Positions 29,170-38,348 of a DNA stretch of 64,000 nucleotides are shown here, one piece after another. Position 1 is the stretch's first letter, and every line of letters begins with the position of its first letter. Made by a program: the position numbers and the translations under genes. The notes beneath the pieces were generated by a model that was not told the origin of the DNA, searched no databases, and worked only from the letters and a program-made list of their open reading frames with translations. Origin of the DNA: Paenibacillus sp. W2I17 (GTDB taxonomy: Bacteria; Bacillota; Bacilli; Paenibacillales; Paenibacillaceae); contig NZ_JAUSXM010000001.1 of NCBI RefSeq assembly GCF_030815985.1, positions 1,426,001 to 1,490,000 of the forward strand, in the 5' to 3' direction.

Positions 29170-30402
29170 ATGTTGAAAACAGAATTCATTGATGTACTAT
29201 CCATTGTCTCACATAAATTATATGATTCGGCTGCTAACGTTATGGACACGGCAAGCAGGTTAATTCCTGCAAATACGTTTTGTATTGCCCAGTTGGATCA
29301 TCTATCCACCAAAGTTCTGAACGTATATAATCGTGACAAACTAATTCTGGGTGAGGGGCTGGTCGTTGATAACGCCGAGTCATACTGTGCACTTGTGACT
29401 GAACATTCCCAAGGCCCGTTAGTAATTAATAATAATCTAACCCATCCATTAACCAGACATATGGACGCAACCGAATTCGTAGGTGGATGCTCATTTGTCG
29501 GTGTACCTATACATAATGAGAACGGAGAAATTTACGGCTCCCTTTGCTCATTTGATCAGGATTTCTATTCCTATCAACAAAAGGACGTGGATCTGCTGCT
29601 CTCCTTGTCTTCATTTTTCACGAGTCTTCTTGAGATGGAAACAACTCTTCAACAGTTAAAACAGGCGGAAGAGACCGCTGCAAAAGTGCTTGAAGAAAAG
29701 AAAAATTTGCTGGCCGTTCTCAGTCATGAAATCCGGACGCCAATGAATGGTGTTCTTGCAATGGCCAATCTGTTGCAATCGACCAGGCTGAGTGAGGATC
29801 AATCGTTATATGTTAATGTCATTGAGTCAAGTGGCGCCAGCCTTCTGTCGATGATGGATCAAATTCTGGACTACTCCAAAGCAGAAGCTGGTGCGATCTC
29901 TCTCGAGATCAAGCCCTATAGTGTCACTGAAACAGTTGAACATGTATTACAATTATTCTCTTCTGAAGCACAGAAAAAAGGAATTAGGTTGTACGCAGAA
30001 TATAATATTAATGACCATCTGATGCTTATGGGTGATCAGCACAAAGTTCGTCAGATTTTAATCAATCTCGTTGGGAATGCGCTTAAATTTACGGAGAAAG
30101 GTGAAGTATGCATCTCTACTGAGGTATCTGTTGATACAAAAGGTACTCTCCATGCATCCTACGAAATAAAGGATACGGGCATTGGCATCCCGCAGGATCG
30201 TCAGGATCTGTTGTTCAAATCCTATTCCCAGATTCATGGTAATTCAGGAAAATATGGCGGAGCGGGGCTTGGCCTGTCCATCTGTAAACAACTCGCTGAA
30301 TTAATGGGTGGGGTTGTATGGCTTAAAGAGTCCAGTCCTATGGGCAGTCAGTTTGTCTTTAATATTTCCAGCGCTGCACCCACCGTCCATACAAATATCT
30401 GA
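29170..30402 (+). CDS. GAF-domain sensor histidine kinase (cytoplasmic)
   Basis: 410 residues without membrane segments. A GAF domain occupies about 10-160 (ending IYGSLCSFDQDFYSYQQKD), and a coiled linker leads to a HisKA domain with the phospho-acceptor His in LLAVLSHEIRTPMNGV (about residue 188). The HATPase domain has the N-box INLVGNALKF, G1 DTGIGIP and G2 GGAGLGLSIC. No response regulator gene is adjacent, so it is an orphan kinase. GAF kinases without membrane segments often sense internal small molecules or feed the sporulation phosphorelay; the latter would fit the neighbouring spore-like genes (inference). Confidence 0.9.
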   Translation: MLKTEFIDVLSIVSHKLYDSAANVMDTASRLIPANTFCIAQLDHLSTKVLNVYNRDKLILGEGLVVDNAESYCALVTEHSQGPLVINNNLTHPLTRHMDATEFVGGCSFVGVPIHNENGEIYGSLCSFDQDFYSYQQKDVDLLLSLSSFFTSLLEMETTLQQLKQAEETAAKVLEEKKNLLAVLSHEIRTPMNGVLAMANLLQSTRLSEDQSLYVNVIESSGASLLSMMDQILDYSKAEAGAISLEIKPYSVTETVEHVLQLFSSEAQKKGIRLYAEYNINDHLMLMGDQHKVRQILINLVGNALKFTEKGEVCISTEVSVDTKGTLHASYEIKDTGIGIPQDRQDLLFKSYSQIHGNSGKYGGAGLGLSICKQLAELMGGVVWLKESSPMGSQFVFNISSAAPTVHTNI

Positions 30403-30448
30403 ATGATGAATATATTATTCTATCTGAAAAAGATAGGAGGTATATACG

Positions 30449-30874
30449 TTGACACAATTTCTGGATGCAAGATCATCGCAAAATGCTGCGTTGTTTAATT
30501 CCATCTCCATACCGATTCCAGTGATTAACACGCCTCAATTATTCGGCCAGATTGGTCTGCAAACGGCTGGAGCCGGACCCAACCTGAGAGTCTCTCTAAA
30601 GGGAACCATAACGGTACAATTACCACTTGCCCTATTTCAAGTGAGGATTATTATTGTAAGAGGCACAGTGGCAACCGATCCGATCGTTTACTCCGGCAAC
30701 TACACGTATGGTCTGAACGGTCTGCTTAACCCTGAAGTGATCGTTTTCTCTGCCAATGACTTTAACACACCGATCGTGCCACAATTAACCTACAGTGCAT
30801 TTATCAGTACCAACTTGCTCGGAACGGTTCGGGTAGGCCCCGAGAGTTTCGACGGATTTGTCGTTTCGGATTAA
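30449..30874 (+). CDS. Beta-rich protein, possible spore-surface (exosporium-like) protein
   Basis: 141 residues, starting at TTG 30449 with a perfect AGGAGG 8 bases upstream. It has no signal peptide and no cysteine, and is rich in beta-forming Val, Ile, Thr and Asn. The pattern SISIPIPVINTPQLFGQIGL followed by strands of 8-10 residues resembles the jelly-roll fold of BclA C-terminal/ExsF-type proteins (inference; no recognised signature). It follows the histidine kinase gene by 46 bases and faces the BNR-repeat gene across a long shared hairpin. Confidence 0.6.
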   Translation: MTQFLDARSSQNAALFNSISIPIPVINTPQLFGQIGLQTAGAGPNLRVSLKGTITVQLPLALFQVRIIIVRGTVATDPIVYSGNYTYGLNGLLNPEVIVFSANDFNTPIVPQLTYSAFISTNLLGTVRVGPESFDGFVVSD

Positions 30875-30877
30875 AAT

Positions 30878-30940
30878 GAACACCTCCACCCCCATACTCT
30901 TAATCTTTTTGTTCATAAAGATTAAGGTATGGGGGTGTTC
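30878..30940. terminator. Long bidirectional terminator hairpin
   Basis: A 25-base near-perfect stem (GAACACC...GGGGGTGTTC arms, interior TTAATCTTT/AAAGATTAA) separates the plus gene ending at 30874 from the minus gene ending at 30955. Confidence 0.85.
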
Positions 30941-30954
30941 CAATTTACATTGCA

Positions 30955-32187
30955 TCAGTTTCCAAAATAAACATCCAGCTTGCCTGTGGGCGGCGTTGTC
31001 GCCATCCAGACAGCTGCCAGATTATCTGGACTAACTGTAGCCGCAGTAATATAGTCTCCAATGAGTACTGTGGGCATCGGAGAGTTGCCGTTTGGATTAA
31101 AAGATGTAGTTGTGATGCGACGATTAGTGAAGCTCGCACCTCCATTAAATGATTCCGCAACAAAAACGTCCAGCAGGAATCCGTCAATTCGATTGGAGTA
31201 ATAAATTACCCTGATCGTCCCTGCAAAAGGTGATACGGTTATGGACGGGAAAAAATTCTGTGTACCCGGTGGCGCGCCTGTGATACTGATGGGGTCTGAC
31301 CATAAAAGGCCATCCGGAGATTCGCAGAGTAAAACATCGGTATATCCAGCTCGCGCATCATTCCATACAGCATACACGGTTCCGCTGTTAGGTCCAACGG
31401 AAATATCTGCTCCCAGACTTAGGTTGGTCTGCACTCGAAAAGCATAATTCGGCACAGGTAAAGGCGAAGGTGCCGGTACTACGGATGAAATAAACGTTGC
31501 CTGTCTTTCAAGAAGAGGTTGATAGGTAATGCCCCCATCGTACGAAATACGTAATAACGCGGATGGACTGGCAGGACCCGTAATGATATATCCCGCATAG
31601 ACTTGACCTGAGAATCCAACAGCCAGCGCAGCTCGATCGTGTATTCCTCGGGGATTCGACTGTCGATCAGGCGGCTCCCAGGAGATCCCCTGGTCGAGCG
31701 ACCTTTGCGTAAAGATCGCGGAAGAAGTTGTCGCGAGCGGCGTATATCCGACATATGCATGGCCACGATAGGGGCTACCTGGAGAACGGTCAACGGCTAT
31801 GTAAGGCTCATCATTATGAACAATTGTACCGAACCCCGCCTGGACGATAACCGGTGGCTGCCACGTTAGTCCATCATCAAATGAAGTATAACTCGCAATC
31901 GTCCCATCATTGATCCCGTTAAACAAATGCACGGTAACGATAAACGTATTCGGAAACGTATAGTCTATCGTAGGCGCCTCTGCTCCTGTATACCCTGCCG
32001 GTTGAGGAAGTACCGTGGTGGACCAGGTACTGCCTCCATTAATGGAACGATAGAAACCAGTCAATGTTGGCCCGGTACTGGTATCCACAGCTACCACGCA
32101 CATGATATTCGGGTTCAGCGTATTAACTGCAATTGAAGGTTCAAATTGACTGCCTGCCAAAGCCCCGGTAATATTCACAACTACCAT
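30955..32187 (-). CDS. BNR/Asp-box repeat beta-propeller protein (sialidase-like fold)
   Basis: 410 residues. Several Asp-box-like motifs of the form SxDGGxTW are present: SINGGSTWS near residue 48, TSFDDGLTWQ near 105, SLDQGISWE near 160, SYDGGITYQ near 215 and SFNGGASFT near 350. This is the signature of sialidase-type propellers. It has no signal peptide, and I do not see the sialidase Arg triad, so enzymatic activity is doubtful. A spore-surface or phage-tail-like recognition role is possible (inference). Ribosome site TGAGGTGAG. The next gene upstream is the 122-residue beta protein, 18 bases away. Confidence 0.8.
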   Translation of the reverse strand: MVVVNITGALAGSQFEPSIAVNTLNPNIMCVVAVDTSTGPTLTGFYRSINGGSTWSTTVLPQPAGYTGAEAPTIDYTFPNTFIVTVHLFNGINDGTIASYTSFDDGLTWQPPVIVQAGFGTIVHNDEPYIAVDRSPGSPYRGHAYVGYTPLATTSSAIFTQRSLDQGISWEPPDRQSNPRGIHDRAALAVGFSGQVYAGYIITGPASPSALLRISYDGGITYQPLLERQATFISSVVPAPSPLPVPNYAFRVQTNLSLGADISVGPNSGTVYAVWNDARAGYTDVLLCESPDGLLWSDPISITGAPPGTQNFFPSITVSPFAGTIRVIYYSNRIDGFLLDVFVAESFNGGASFTNRRITTTSFNPNGNSPMPTVLIGDYITAATVSPDNLAAVWMATTPPTGKLDVYFGN

Positions 32188-32205
32188 CTGCTCACCTCAA
32201 TTCCT

Positions 32206-32574
32206 TTAAGGGATATTTGTGAATCGATCAATTAATGTCATCTCCGATTGAAGCACACGCTGGATGATCTGACCTGTAGAGTTAACACCATATACATGAA
32301 TGACCGTACTTGTAGCACTAAAATAATCGCTTTGCACCTCGTAAAAAGCAGCATTAATCAATGGATAGATTAAGGTTCGGGTCGCTTGAGGAAGTAATTC
32401 AAACAGATCATGACCTATAGGTATACGCGCAGTTTGAGTGGTGTCCCATCTGAAAATTTCCAGCTCAATACTGACAGGAGCATTAAGGGAATCATTAATG
32501 CACGTCACAATGAGTTGAGTGGATTGGGTCTCACCCGAGGTTGGATTGTAAATAAAGCCTGTAGAGTTTGGCAA
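32206..32574 (-). CDS. Small beta-rich protein of unknown function
   Basis: 122 residues from TTG 32574, which lies 8 bases after AAGGAG. A GTG at 32583 would overlap the ribosome site. It has no signal peptide and is Ser/Thr/Ile-rich with alternating strands. I recognise no family. It forms a two-gene operon with the BNR protein (18-base gap), so the two may be assembled together, perhaps on the spore surface (inference). Confidence 0.65.
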   Translation of the reverse strand: MPNSTGFIYNPTSGETQSTQLIVTCINDSLNAPVSIELEIFRWDTTQTARIPIGHDLFELLPQATRTLIYPLINAAFYEVQSDYFSATSTVIHVYGVNSTGQIIQRVLQSEMTLIDRFTNIP

Positions 32575-32756
32575 AAAGCACACTCCTTCCGCAATATATA
32601 GTAAAGTATATTACGATTCTTGCTGCCAGTATGACTATATTCCAGACTCTTATATTGGAACGATATGAAAATTTTGTTATGCTACATATGTTAGATTACT
32701 AGATTCTGTTCAAAATATAATTCTACTATTATGTACGGAGTTGGAGGACACAAACG

Positions 32757-34031
32757 ATGCTTATTAAACGTGTAGGAAAAATCGCCGCGGTTACTGTAAT
32801 TGCTCTCTCTATTCTTGGAAGTACCCCCAATATCGGTGGAGCCTATGCTGCCCCGGCCATCTCAGTTCAATTGGATGATGTGCCCCTGAAATTTGATGCA
32901 GCTCCACGAGTTGATAAAGGTGTCACTTATGTTCCGTTTCGGACGGTCGGGGAAGCCCTAGGTATCGATATTACCTGGAACAGCAAATCACAGACTGTAA
33001 AAGCAACGAACACTGTGAAAGGACAAACTACCGAGGTACTATTACAAGTTGGCAGCACCACAGCGACCGTAAATGGAAAAAAAGTTACACTCTCAGCAGC
33101 ACCCGTTCAGCGGGAGGGCCGCGTACTTATTCCACTAAGTTCGTTCAGTAACCAATTCGGTGTACAAGTAAGCTGGAATCAAGCAACCAAGACGGTCTCC
33201 CTTGTCTCCCCACAACGCGAGATGCACCTGAGAGCCTTCTATGCATTGCAATCCTTTCAAGAAAAGGACCTTATTACTTCCATGAATTCCGTAGCCTTTG
33301 GCTGGAGCCGCATTGATCGTGAAGGTCAATTTACGCTCCAAGGGGATGAGTACCGCCTCCCTGCTGCTGCGGGTGATATTACACCGCAGTCTATCGTTGC
33401 TGACGCAGCAGATCAGCAGATCCAACCACAGCTCATGGTGTACGCATTGGACGGAAATGGTGAACTGACCAAAGTTCTGAGCGACAGCAGCCTGCGGCAG
33501 AAATCGATTGAAGGCATAACTGCTGCTGTCGCAGAGCATGGTTTTGGTGGAGTTGTTCTGGATTTTGAAGGACTGGGCTTTAAACTGGATGCGGTAGAAC
33601 AACAGAAGCTGCTCAATGCTTACGTGAAACAACTAAAGAGTTCCTTGCCCCAGGACACAGCTTTATCTCTGGCGGTACCACCGCTAAATAGTGCTTATAA
33701 AGGTTATGATTACAAAACACTTGCCTCTATTGCAGATGATCTTATTATTATGGCCTATCAGTATAATCCGGTTGGCACCAAATCTCAGGTACCTGAGCCA
33801 AATAGTCTTGTGGATCAGGCGATTCAATTAGCCATACAGGCTGGTGTACCAAAGAGCAAGCTTCTGCTTGGTATCAGTCTAAGCAGTGAAACGCCCTCCT
33901 CTGTAGATGATAAGCTCGGTCTCGCCAAACGTTATGACCTCAAAGGAGCCGCGTTCTGGCGTCTGGGTCTGTTCCGTTCCTACAATACAAAGATGGAAGA
34001 TACAGTGAATGCTTCTGTGATTAAAGAGTAA
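32757..34031 (+). CDS. Secreted protein with copper amine oxidase-like (stalk) domain and GH18-like domain
   Basis: 424 residues. Signal peptide to about residue 31 (GGAYAAP). A stalk domain of two repeats follows (YVPFRTVGEALGIDITWN and LIPLSSFSNQFGVQVSWN, about 40-150), which in Firmicutes binds the cell surface. The rest (160-424) is a GH18-type barrel. At the catalytic strand it reads GGVVLDFEGL, so of the DGxDxDxE motif only the last Asp and the Glu remain. Similar proteins act in spore cortex or cell-wall remodelling (YdhD/SleL group). Activity is uncertain. Ribosome site is TTGGAGG, with a terminator just downstream. Confidence 0.85.
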   Translation: MLIKRVGKIAAVTVIALSILGSTPNIGGAYAAPAISVQLDDVPLKFDAAPRVDKGVTYVPFRTVGEALGIDITWNSKSQTVKATNTVKGQTTEVLLQVGSTTATVNGKKVTLSAAPVQREGRVLIPLSSFSNQFGVQVSWNQATKTVSLVSPQREMHLRAFYALQSFQEKDLITSMNSVAFGWSRIDREGQFTLQGDEYRLPAAAGDITPQSIVADAADQQIQPQLMVYALDGNGELTKVLSDSSLRQKSIEGITAAVAEHGFGGVVLDFEGLGFKLDAVEQQKLLNAYVKQLKSSLPQDTALSLAVPPLNSAYKGYDYKTLASIADDLIIMAYQYNPVGTKSQVPEPNSLVDQAIQLAIQAGVPKSKLLLGISLSSETPSSVDDKLGLAKRYDLKGAAFWRLGLFRSYNTKMEDTVNASVIKE

Positions 34032-34068
34032 ACATTCTGACTGGATGCAACTCACTACTCACTTAACT

Positions 34069-34116
34069 AAAAGAAGGACCTCGCCTCTGGTACGCAGAGA
34101 CTTGGTCCTTCTTTTT
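34069..34116. terminator. Bidirectional terminator
   Basis: AAAAGAAGGACC pairs with GGTCCTTCTTTT. There are A-runs and T-runs on both sides, shared by the plus gene ending at 34031 and the minus gene ending at 34126. Confidence 0.85.
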
Positions 34117-34125
34117 CCCATCATC

Positions 34126-34344
34126 TTACTTTATAAATTTATCCACACTTCCAAATATAAGCTTCACAAACTGGGTAGGACCAGGCAAACGGGGCTGAAA
34201 GAGAAGAATGATCCCAATTACTGCCGCCACAGCAGTAAATCCCACGCTCACTATTCTGACTCGCTTTTCTTTGCTACTCTTCCACTCTCCATACACTATC
34301 GCAGTCGCCAGCATCAATATTCCAAGGATTGAGCCTAGCTTCAT
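34126..34344 (-). CDS. Small two-helix membrane protein in the gerA-type operon
   Basis: 72 residues from ATG 34344 (GAGGTG 6 bases upstream). Two hydrophobic segments (residues 4-20 and 33-52) are joined by a basic loop. It is the last gene of the germinant receptor operon, 44 bases after the Ger(x)C gene. Small membrane D subunits accompany some GerA receptors; a GerD/GerKD-like role is possible by position only. Confidence 0.6.
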   Translation of the reverse strand: MKLGSILGILMLATAIVYGEWKSSKEKRVRIVSVGFTAVAAVIGIILLFQPRLPGPTQFVKLIFGSVDKFIK

Positions 34345-34388
34345 GCAATCACCTCTATTCTCAGGCTTGTAACAGGAGCCAATTGTGT

Positions 34389-35564
34389 TCAACTTTCGTC
34401 CTCATCAGGTATCCCCTGTGGTCCTGTTGATTTTCCGGTACGTACTACATGTGCATCTACTTTGACTTCCACGTCCATATCAGGATAGATGGTTTCCCAG
34501 TTCTTCTCCTGCGCTTTCCATTGATTCGGATAATATCTGCGGAATTCAACTGCGAATTTAAAGAAATCGGAGCGCAGCTCTTTCTGGGACATGTCTAAAG
34601 CATCATGAGCCAAAGATGTGAGCTTAGCCGACCATTCCTTTTCCAGTTTAGTTAATACAGCGGGGTCAGTCAGATTCGCATCCGTCGTATTTAACACCAC
34701 TTCTCCCCTGGTTTGGATGTCGACCTTCATACTCCACTGTTTGTTTACAATTCGCGGCTTCAAGGAAGTTTTATTTTCAATGAGTCTTATCGAGAAAGAA
34801 CCCTCTAACGGCTCAAACTCAACAGGCATGATAATGCTGTTCAGTTCTTTTGCAAGTAGTAATACACCTACACTTAGTGGTTCTTTGACCGTCTTGACAT
34901 AGCGATCCTTCTTATACAAGCTCAGACCTTTCACATACGGCGTAGTCGTGAGTTTATCCTGATCGGGCTCCGGGGGTAAGATTAACATGCGAGACAAAAT
35001 GGCTGAACTGCTCGGACCTTCAATAGATTTAGCCAGTTCAAGGGCAGTAACACGTGTACCTAACTTCAGATTGGCCATCTCACGCAACGATTCGGCAGAA
35101 CTTCGCTCCAGTGGATCAAGTAACGCAAGGATATCTTTCGCAGCCTTATCGCTGGAAAAGACATATGCATGCTCCCTGAACTGAGGGTAACGCAGGAAGA
35201 AATCGATATACTCGCGGATACCGCGTTTGCCGGCTTGCTCACTAATGATTATGACTTCGCAGTGGCCCCAGAACATATTCCGGGGAACTTTACGTTGTAA
35301 CCGATTCAATGCCTCGGCAATTGTACGTCCTTCCGCTGTTCGAATCATTGTTACCCCGCTTGGACTACCTCCACTCCCACTGCTATCTCCTGCACTCGCC
35401 TTTCGCGGAATGAAAATCTGTGAAGTCAATTGTACTTTGCCATCTTCATAATCTATCCCTGTAGCCAGCACGATAGCCAAATCGTTAATCTCGATGCGAT
35501 CCCAGCATCCACTTAAAAGCACACAACACAATATTGGCATTAGTAGTACTCTATATATTCGCAA
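34389..35564 (-). CDS. Ger(x)C-family germinant receptor lipoprotein (C subunit)
   Basis: 391 residues from TTG 35564. GGAGG lies 5 bases upstream, and the alternative ATG 35579 has no ribosome site. The lipobox is LLSGCWDR, the C-subunit hallmark. The mature protein has the three-domain layout of GerBC/GerKC, with EGRTIAEALNRLQRKVPRNM near residue 85, and ends in an acidic tail. It is tethered to the spore inner membrane with the A and B subunits and is needed for germinant response. Confidence 0.93.
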   Translation of the reverse strand: MRIYRVLLMPILCCVLLSGCWDRIEINDLAIVLATGIDYEDGKVQLTSQIFIPRKASAGDSSGSGGSPSGVTMIRTAEGRTIAEALNRLQRKVPRNMFWGHCEVIIISEQAGKRGIREYIDFFLRYPQFREHAYVFSSDKAAKDILALLDPLERSSAESLREMANLKLGTRVTALELAKSIEGPSSSAILSRMLILPPEPDQDKLTTTPYVKGLSLYKKDRYVKTVKEPLSVGVLLLAKELNSIIMPVEFEPLEGSFSIRLIENKTSLKPRIVNKQWSMKVDIQTRGEVVLNTTDANLTDPAVLTKLEKEWSAKLTSLAHDALDMSQKELRSDFFKFAVEFRRYYPNQWKAQEKNWETIYPDMDVEVKVDAHVVRTGKSTGPQGIPDEDES

Positions 35565-35594
35565 GTGCTCCTCCCCCATCAATCAGGTGTTCGC

Positions 35595-36698
35595 TCAATT
35601 CTTCCGAAAATGTGCCCACCCTTTCTTCAGCCATGCGACACCGTAGATCATAGCCGGAAGGATTAATAAAATGCTGATCGTATACAAGTTGGCTGAAGCG
35701 CTAACCAAACTGGAAATACCGGATCCACCGGACACAACCCAGTAAGCAAATACTATGCACAGGAACGAAAGTGGACCAACCACAGGTTTGTAGTCCCGCA
35801 AACCAAACCATTCCGCGGTTGATGTAGCAAAGATATATAGAAAAACGGAAATTTTAACGAAAATACCGAAAATCCAGATGGCAATAATAAGGGATTCGAT
35901 ATGTTGCAGAAAGTCCGCAATGGTTATGTACCTTGCTGCGATCATGACCGGAAATACAAAGGTATCCGTCAAATCACCAATTAAAAACAGGCAAAACAGA
36001 TTGGTAACTGTCATTGCAGTTGTCGTAAATACAAGGGAACCCAGCATGACCCGGGTTATTCGTTTTTTTTCATTCACATAAGGTAGCAGAAAAGCCAACA
36101 CGATATATTCACTAAACCATGCAGCCGGTGCAGCAGCCCCCGTAATAATGGGAATTGGACCCTTCTCCATAAAAGGAAAGAGCTCGGCAGGATTCAGTTC
36201 ACCGATCAATAATATAAAGATCAAAGCCAGCAGCACGATCAGCAGGGTAACAAACACCTGAGAGGTTCGTCCGACAACTTCGATCCCGAGTCTGACATTA
36301 ATCGCACATACAACAACCATCGTACCCATCACAACAAACAAAGGTGTACGCGGAAGTGCATTATTGACAATGAATTCACCGTATTCCCGAATAATCAACC
36401 CCGTCAGGTGGGGCAAAAAAGCGATATATATCAGGCCGAATAACTTGCCCGGAATCCGTCCAATAATCAATACGCTGTATTGAATGAGCGTTTTTCCTGG
36501 ATACAGACGATCAAGCCCAACGGAAATACCAATAGTAGCCAAACCAACGATTGAACCTATAATTGGAGTCATCCACATGTCATGTCCTGCATAGTGCATT
36601 GTAATTCCAGGAACAGATAAGATAGCCGTCGCGAGAATGGCGGGAAAGACCATAAATGCCAATTGAGTCACCGATATTTTCCCTTTGTCAGTCAACAT
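35595..36698 (-). CDS. GerAB/GerKB-type spore germination permease (B subunit)
   Basis: 367 residues from ATG 36698 (AAGGGAG upstream), with about ten membrane segments. The APC-superfamily fold gives the likely germinant binding site. Family landmarks include the N-terminal KISVTQLAFMVFPAILATAI and GLIREYGEFIVNNALPRTP. An earlier start at 36776 would overlap the A-subunit gene without a ribosome site. The gap to the A gene is 41 bases. Confidence 0.93.
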   Translation of the reverse strand: MLTDKGKISVTQLAFMVFPAILATAILSVPGITMHYAGHDMWMTPIIGSIVGLATIGISVGLDRLYPGKTLIQYSVLIIGRIPGKLFGLIYIAFLPHLTGLIIREYGEFIVNNALPRTPLFVVMGTMVVVCAINVRLGIEVVGRTSQVFVTLLIVLLALIFILLIGELNPAELFPFMEKGPIPIITGAAAPAAWFSEYIVLAFLLPYVNEKKRITRVMLGSLVFTTTAMTVTNLFCLFLIGDLTDTFVFPVMIAARYITIADFLQHIESLIIAIWIFGIFVKISVFLYIFATSTAEWFGLRDYKPVVGPLSFLCIVFAYWVVSGGSGISSLVSASANLYTISILLILPAMIYGVAWLKKGWAHFRKN

Positions 36699-36739
36699 AT
36701 GTAATCCCGCTCCCTTGTTTGCTTGAAATGTACATTGTT

Positions 36740-38149
36740 CTAGTGTGGTTTGTTCCTTGGGGATGGACGCCACCATACATCCTTAAGTTCCTTAGCCATC
36801 GTAGGTGCTACCGGTGAGAGATAAGGTGTTCCAAATGAACGAAGACTGCTTAAATGAATGACAACCAAGATGACTCCCAGCATGACACCCGTGAGTCCCA
36901 GCGTTCCCGCCAGAAACATCATGGGAAAACGTAGTAGACGAGTCGCGATGCTGGCATCATAGCGGGGTATCATGAAAGAAGCGATACCGGTAATCGCGAC
37001 AATGATAATCATGGGGGCTGAGACAATTCCAGCACTCGTCGCCGCTTGCCCAATAATTAAGGCGCCCACAATACTGACCGCTGATCCGACCTGCTTGGGC
37101 AATCGGACGCCAGCCTCACGCAATGCTTCAAAAGCAATTTCCATAATGAGTGCTTCCACCAGGGCAGGAAAAGGTATCTCTTCTCTCGCCCGAGCAATAC
37201 TGAGAAGTAATACGGTAGGAATCATCTCCTGATGAAACGTCGTAATCGCTACATAAGCCGAAGGAAGCAGCATGGATAAAACAAAAAAAATGTATCGCAG
37301 CCAGCGTACAAAAACACTCATGAACACATTTTGATAATAATCTTCGGGGGATTGTAACATGGAAAAAATGGTCACTGGCGCGATAAGGGTAAACGGCGTT
37401 CCGTCAACGAGAATAGCAAAACGACCTTCCAGCAAGTTGGAAACAACGACATCCGGACGCTCCGTTGCAATCATCTGTGGAAATGGTGAATATCGCTGGT
37501 CAACAATGCCTTCTTCAATGTACTGACTCTCCAGTACGTCTCGGAGCTTTAAATCGCCAAGTCGTGTCTCCACTTCCTTTACAAGTTTGGGATCAATAAT
37601 CCCCTCCATGTATACAAGTGAAATACTGGTGTTTGTACGATCTCCCATGTTACGTGTATGAATCTTCAGTGCAGGTGTCTTGAGACGTTTGCGCAGTAAT
37701 GACATATTCATGGTCAACGATTCTGTGAACCCATCCCGTGCACCACGCACGGTCGATTCAGCTAACGGTTCTTCCGTTGAACGATTTGCAGCTTGGTATA
37801 GAGGGTATGTAGTTCCTCCTATTGAACCATCCAGTAGTAACAGAGCTTCTCCTTCAAATATGGCCTGTACTGCCTGAGTAGTCGTTTCAACTTGCTTAAC
37901 AGAAGCTAGGGGAACTTGCGCAGCTTTGATCCCCGTTTCCTGAAGGGGCGTTAGTACCTGTCGTTCCAGCCGCTCCGTATCGCATACACCAATACAATAT
38001 ACGCATAACGCGGATGTAAGACACGCCGTTTGGAATGTATGAAATACAACGTCCGAGCAACCCGCAAAAACGGAGCGTAACATTTCTTGATCAATAACAA
38101 GATTTCCGGTTAATGGCAGGTCCTGTTGTGTTATCGCTGATGTGTCCAT
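36740..38149 (-). CDS. GerAA/GerKA-type germinant receptor A subunit
   Basis: 469 residues. The soluble N-terminal half (1-240) ends in the conserved RYSPFPQMIATERPD block, and the C-terminal half has about five membrane segments. The ribosome site AAAGGGGAGG is directly upstream of ATG. It is the first gene of an A-B-C-(small) operon. Such operons are normally read by sigma-G in the forespore; I could not identify a convincing sigma-G promoter in 38150-38230. Confidence 0.94.
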   Translation of the reverse strand: MDTSAITQQDLPLTGNLVIDQEMLRSVFAGCSDVVFHTFQTACLTSALCVYCIGVCDTERLERQVLTPLQETGIKAAQVPLASVKQVETTTQAVQAIFEGEALLLLDGSIGGTTYPLYQAANRSTEEPLAESTVRGARDGFTESLTMNMSLLRKRLKTPALKIHTRNMGDRTNTSISLVYMEGIIDPKLVKEVETRLGDLKLRDVLESQYIEEGIVDQRYSPFPQMIATERPDVVVSNLLEGRFAILVDGTPFTLIAPVTIFSMLQSPEDYYQNVFMSVFVRWLRYIFFVLSMLLPSAYVAITTFHQEMIPTVLLLSIARAREEIPFPALVEALIMEIAFEALREAGVRLPKQVGSAVSIVGALIIGQAATSAGIVSAPMIIIVAITGIASFMIPRYDASIATRLLRFPMMFLAGTLGLTGVMLGVILVVIHLSSLRSFGTPYLSPVAPTMAKELKDVWWRPSPRNKPH

Positions 38150-38246
38150 GACGCCTCCCCTTTCCGTGAACGCTCCGTCCAGATATTCTCAGTTAAAGGT
38201 ATCCTTTACTTATCAGATGGGATATATACGCAAAATATAGAATGCC

Positions 38247-38272
38247 AAAAAAGCCGCCCTCATGAGCGACTC
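38247..38272 (-). terminator. Intrinsic terminator after the second sugar ABC operon
   Basis: A GTCGCTC-loop-GGGCGGC stem with a T-run on the minus strand; one arm is less perfect than in other family members. Confidence 0.75.
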
Positions 38273-38348
38273 TGATGATATAAAACGCTATTCATTCCTA
38301 TGAATCCGTTGATCTTGCTCTTTGAAATTCCCTATTTTCTATTTATCC

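Noticed and set aside
38150..38230. A sigma-G promoter for the germinant receptor operon
   Set aside because: Expected from the family, but I could not find both consensus boxes at proper spacing.
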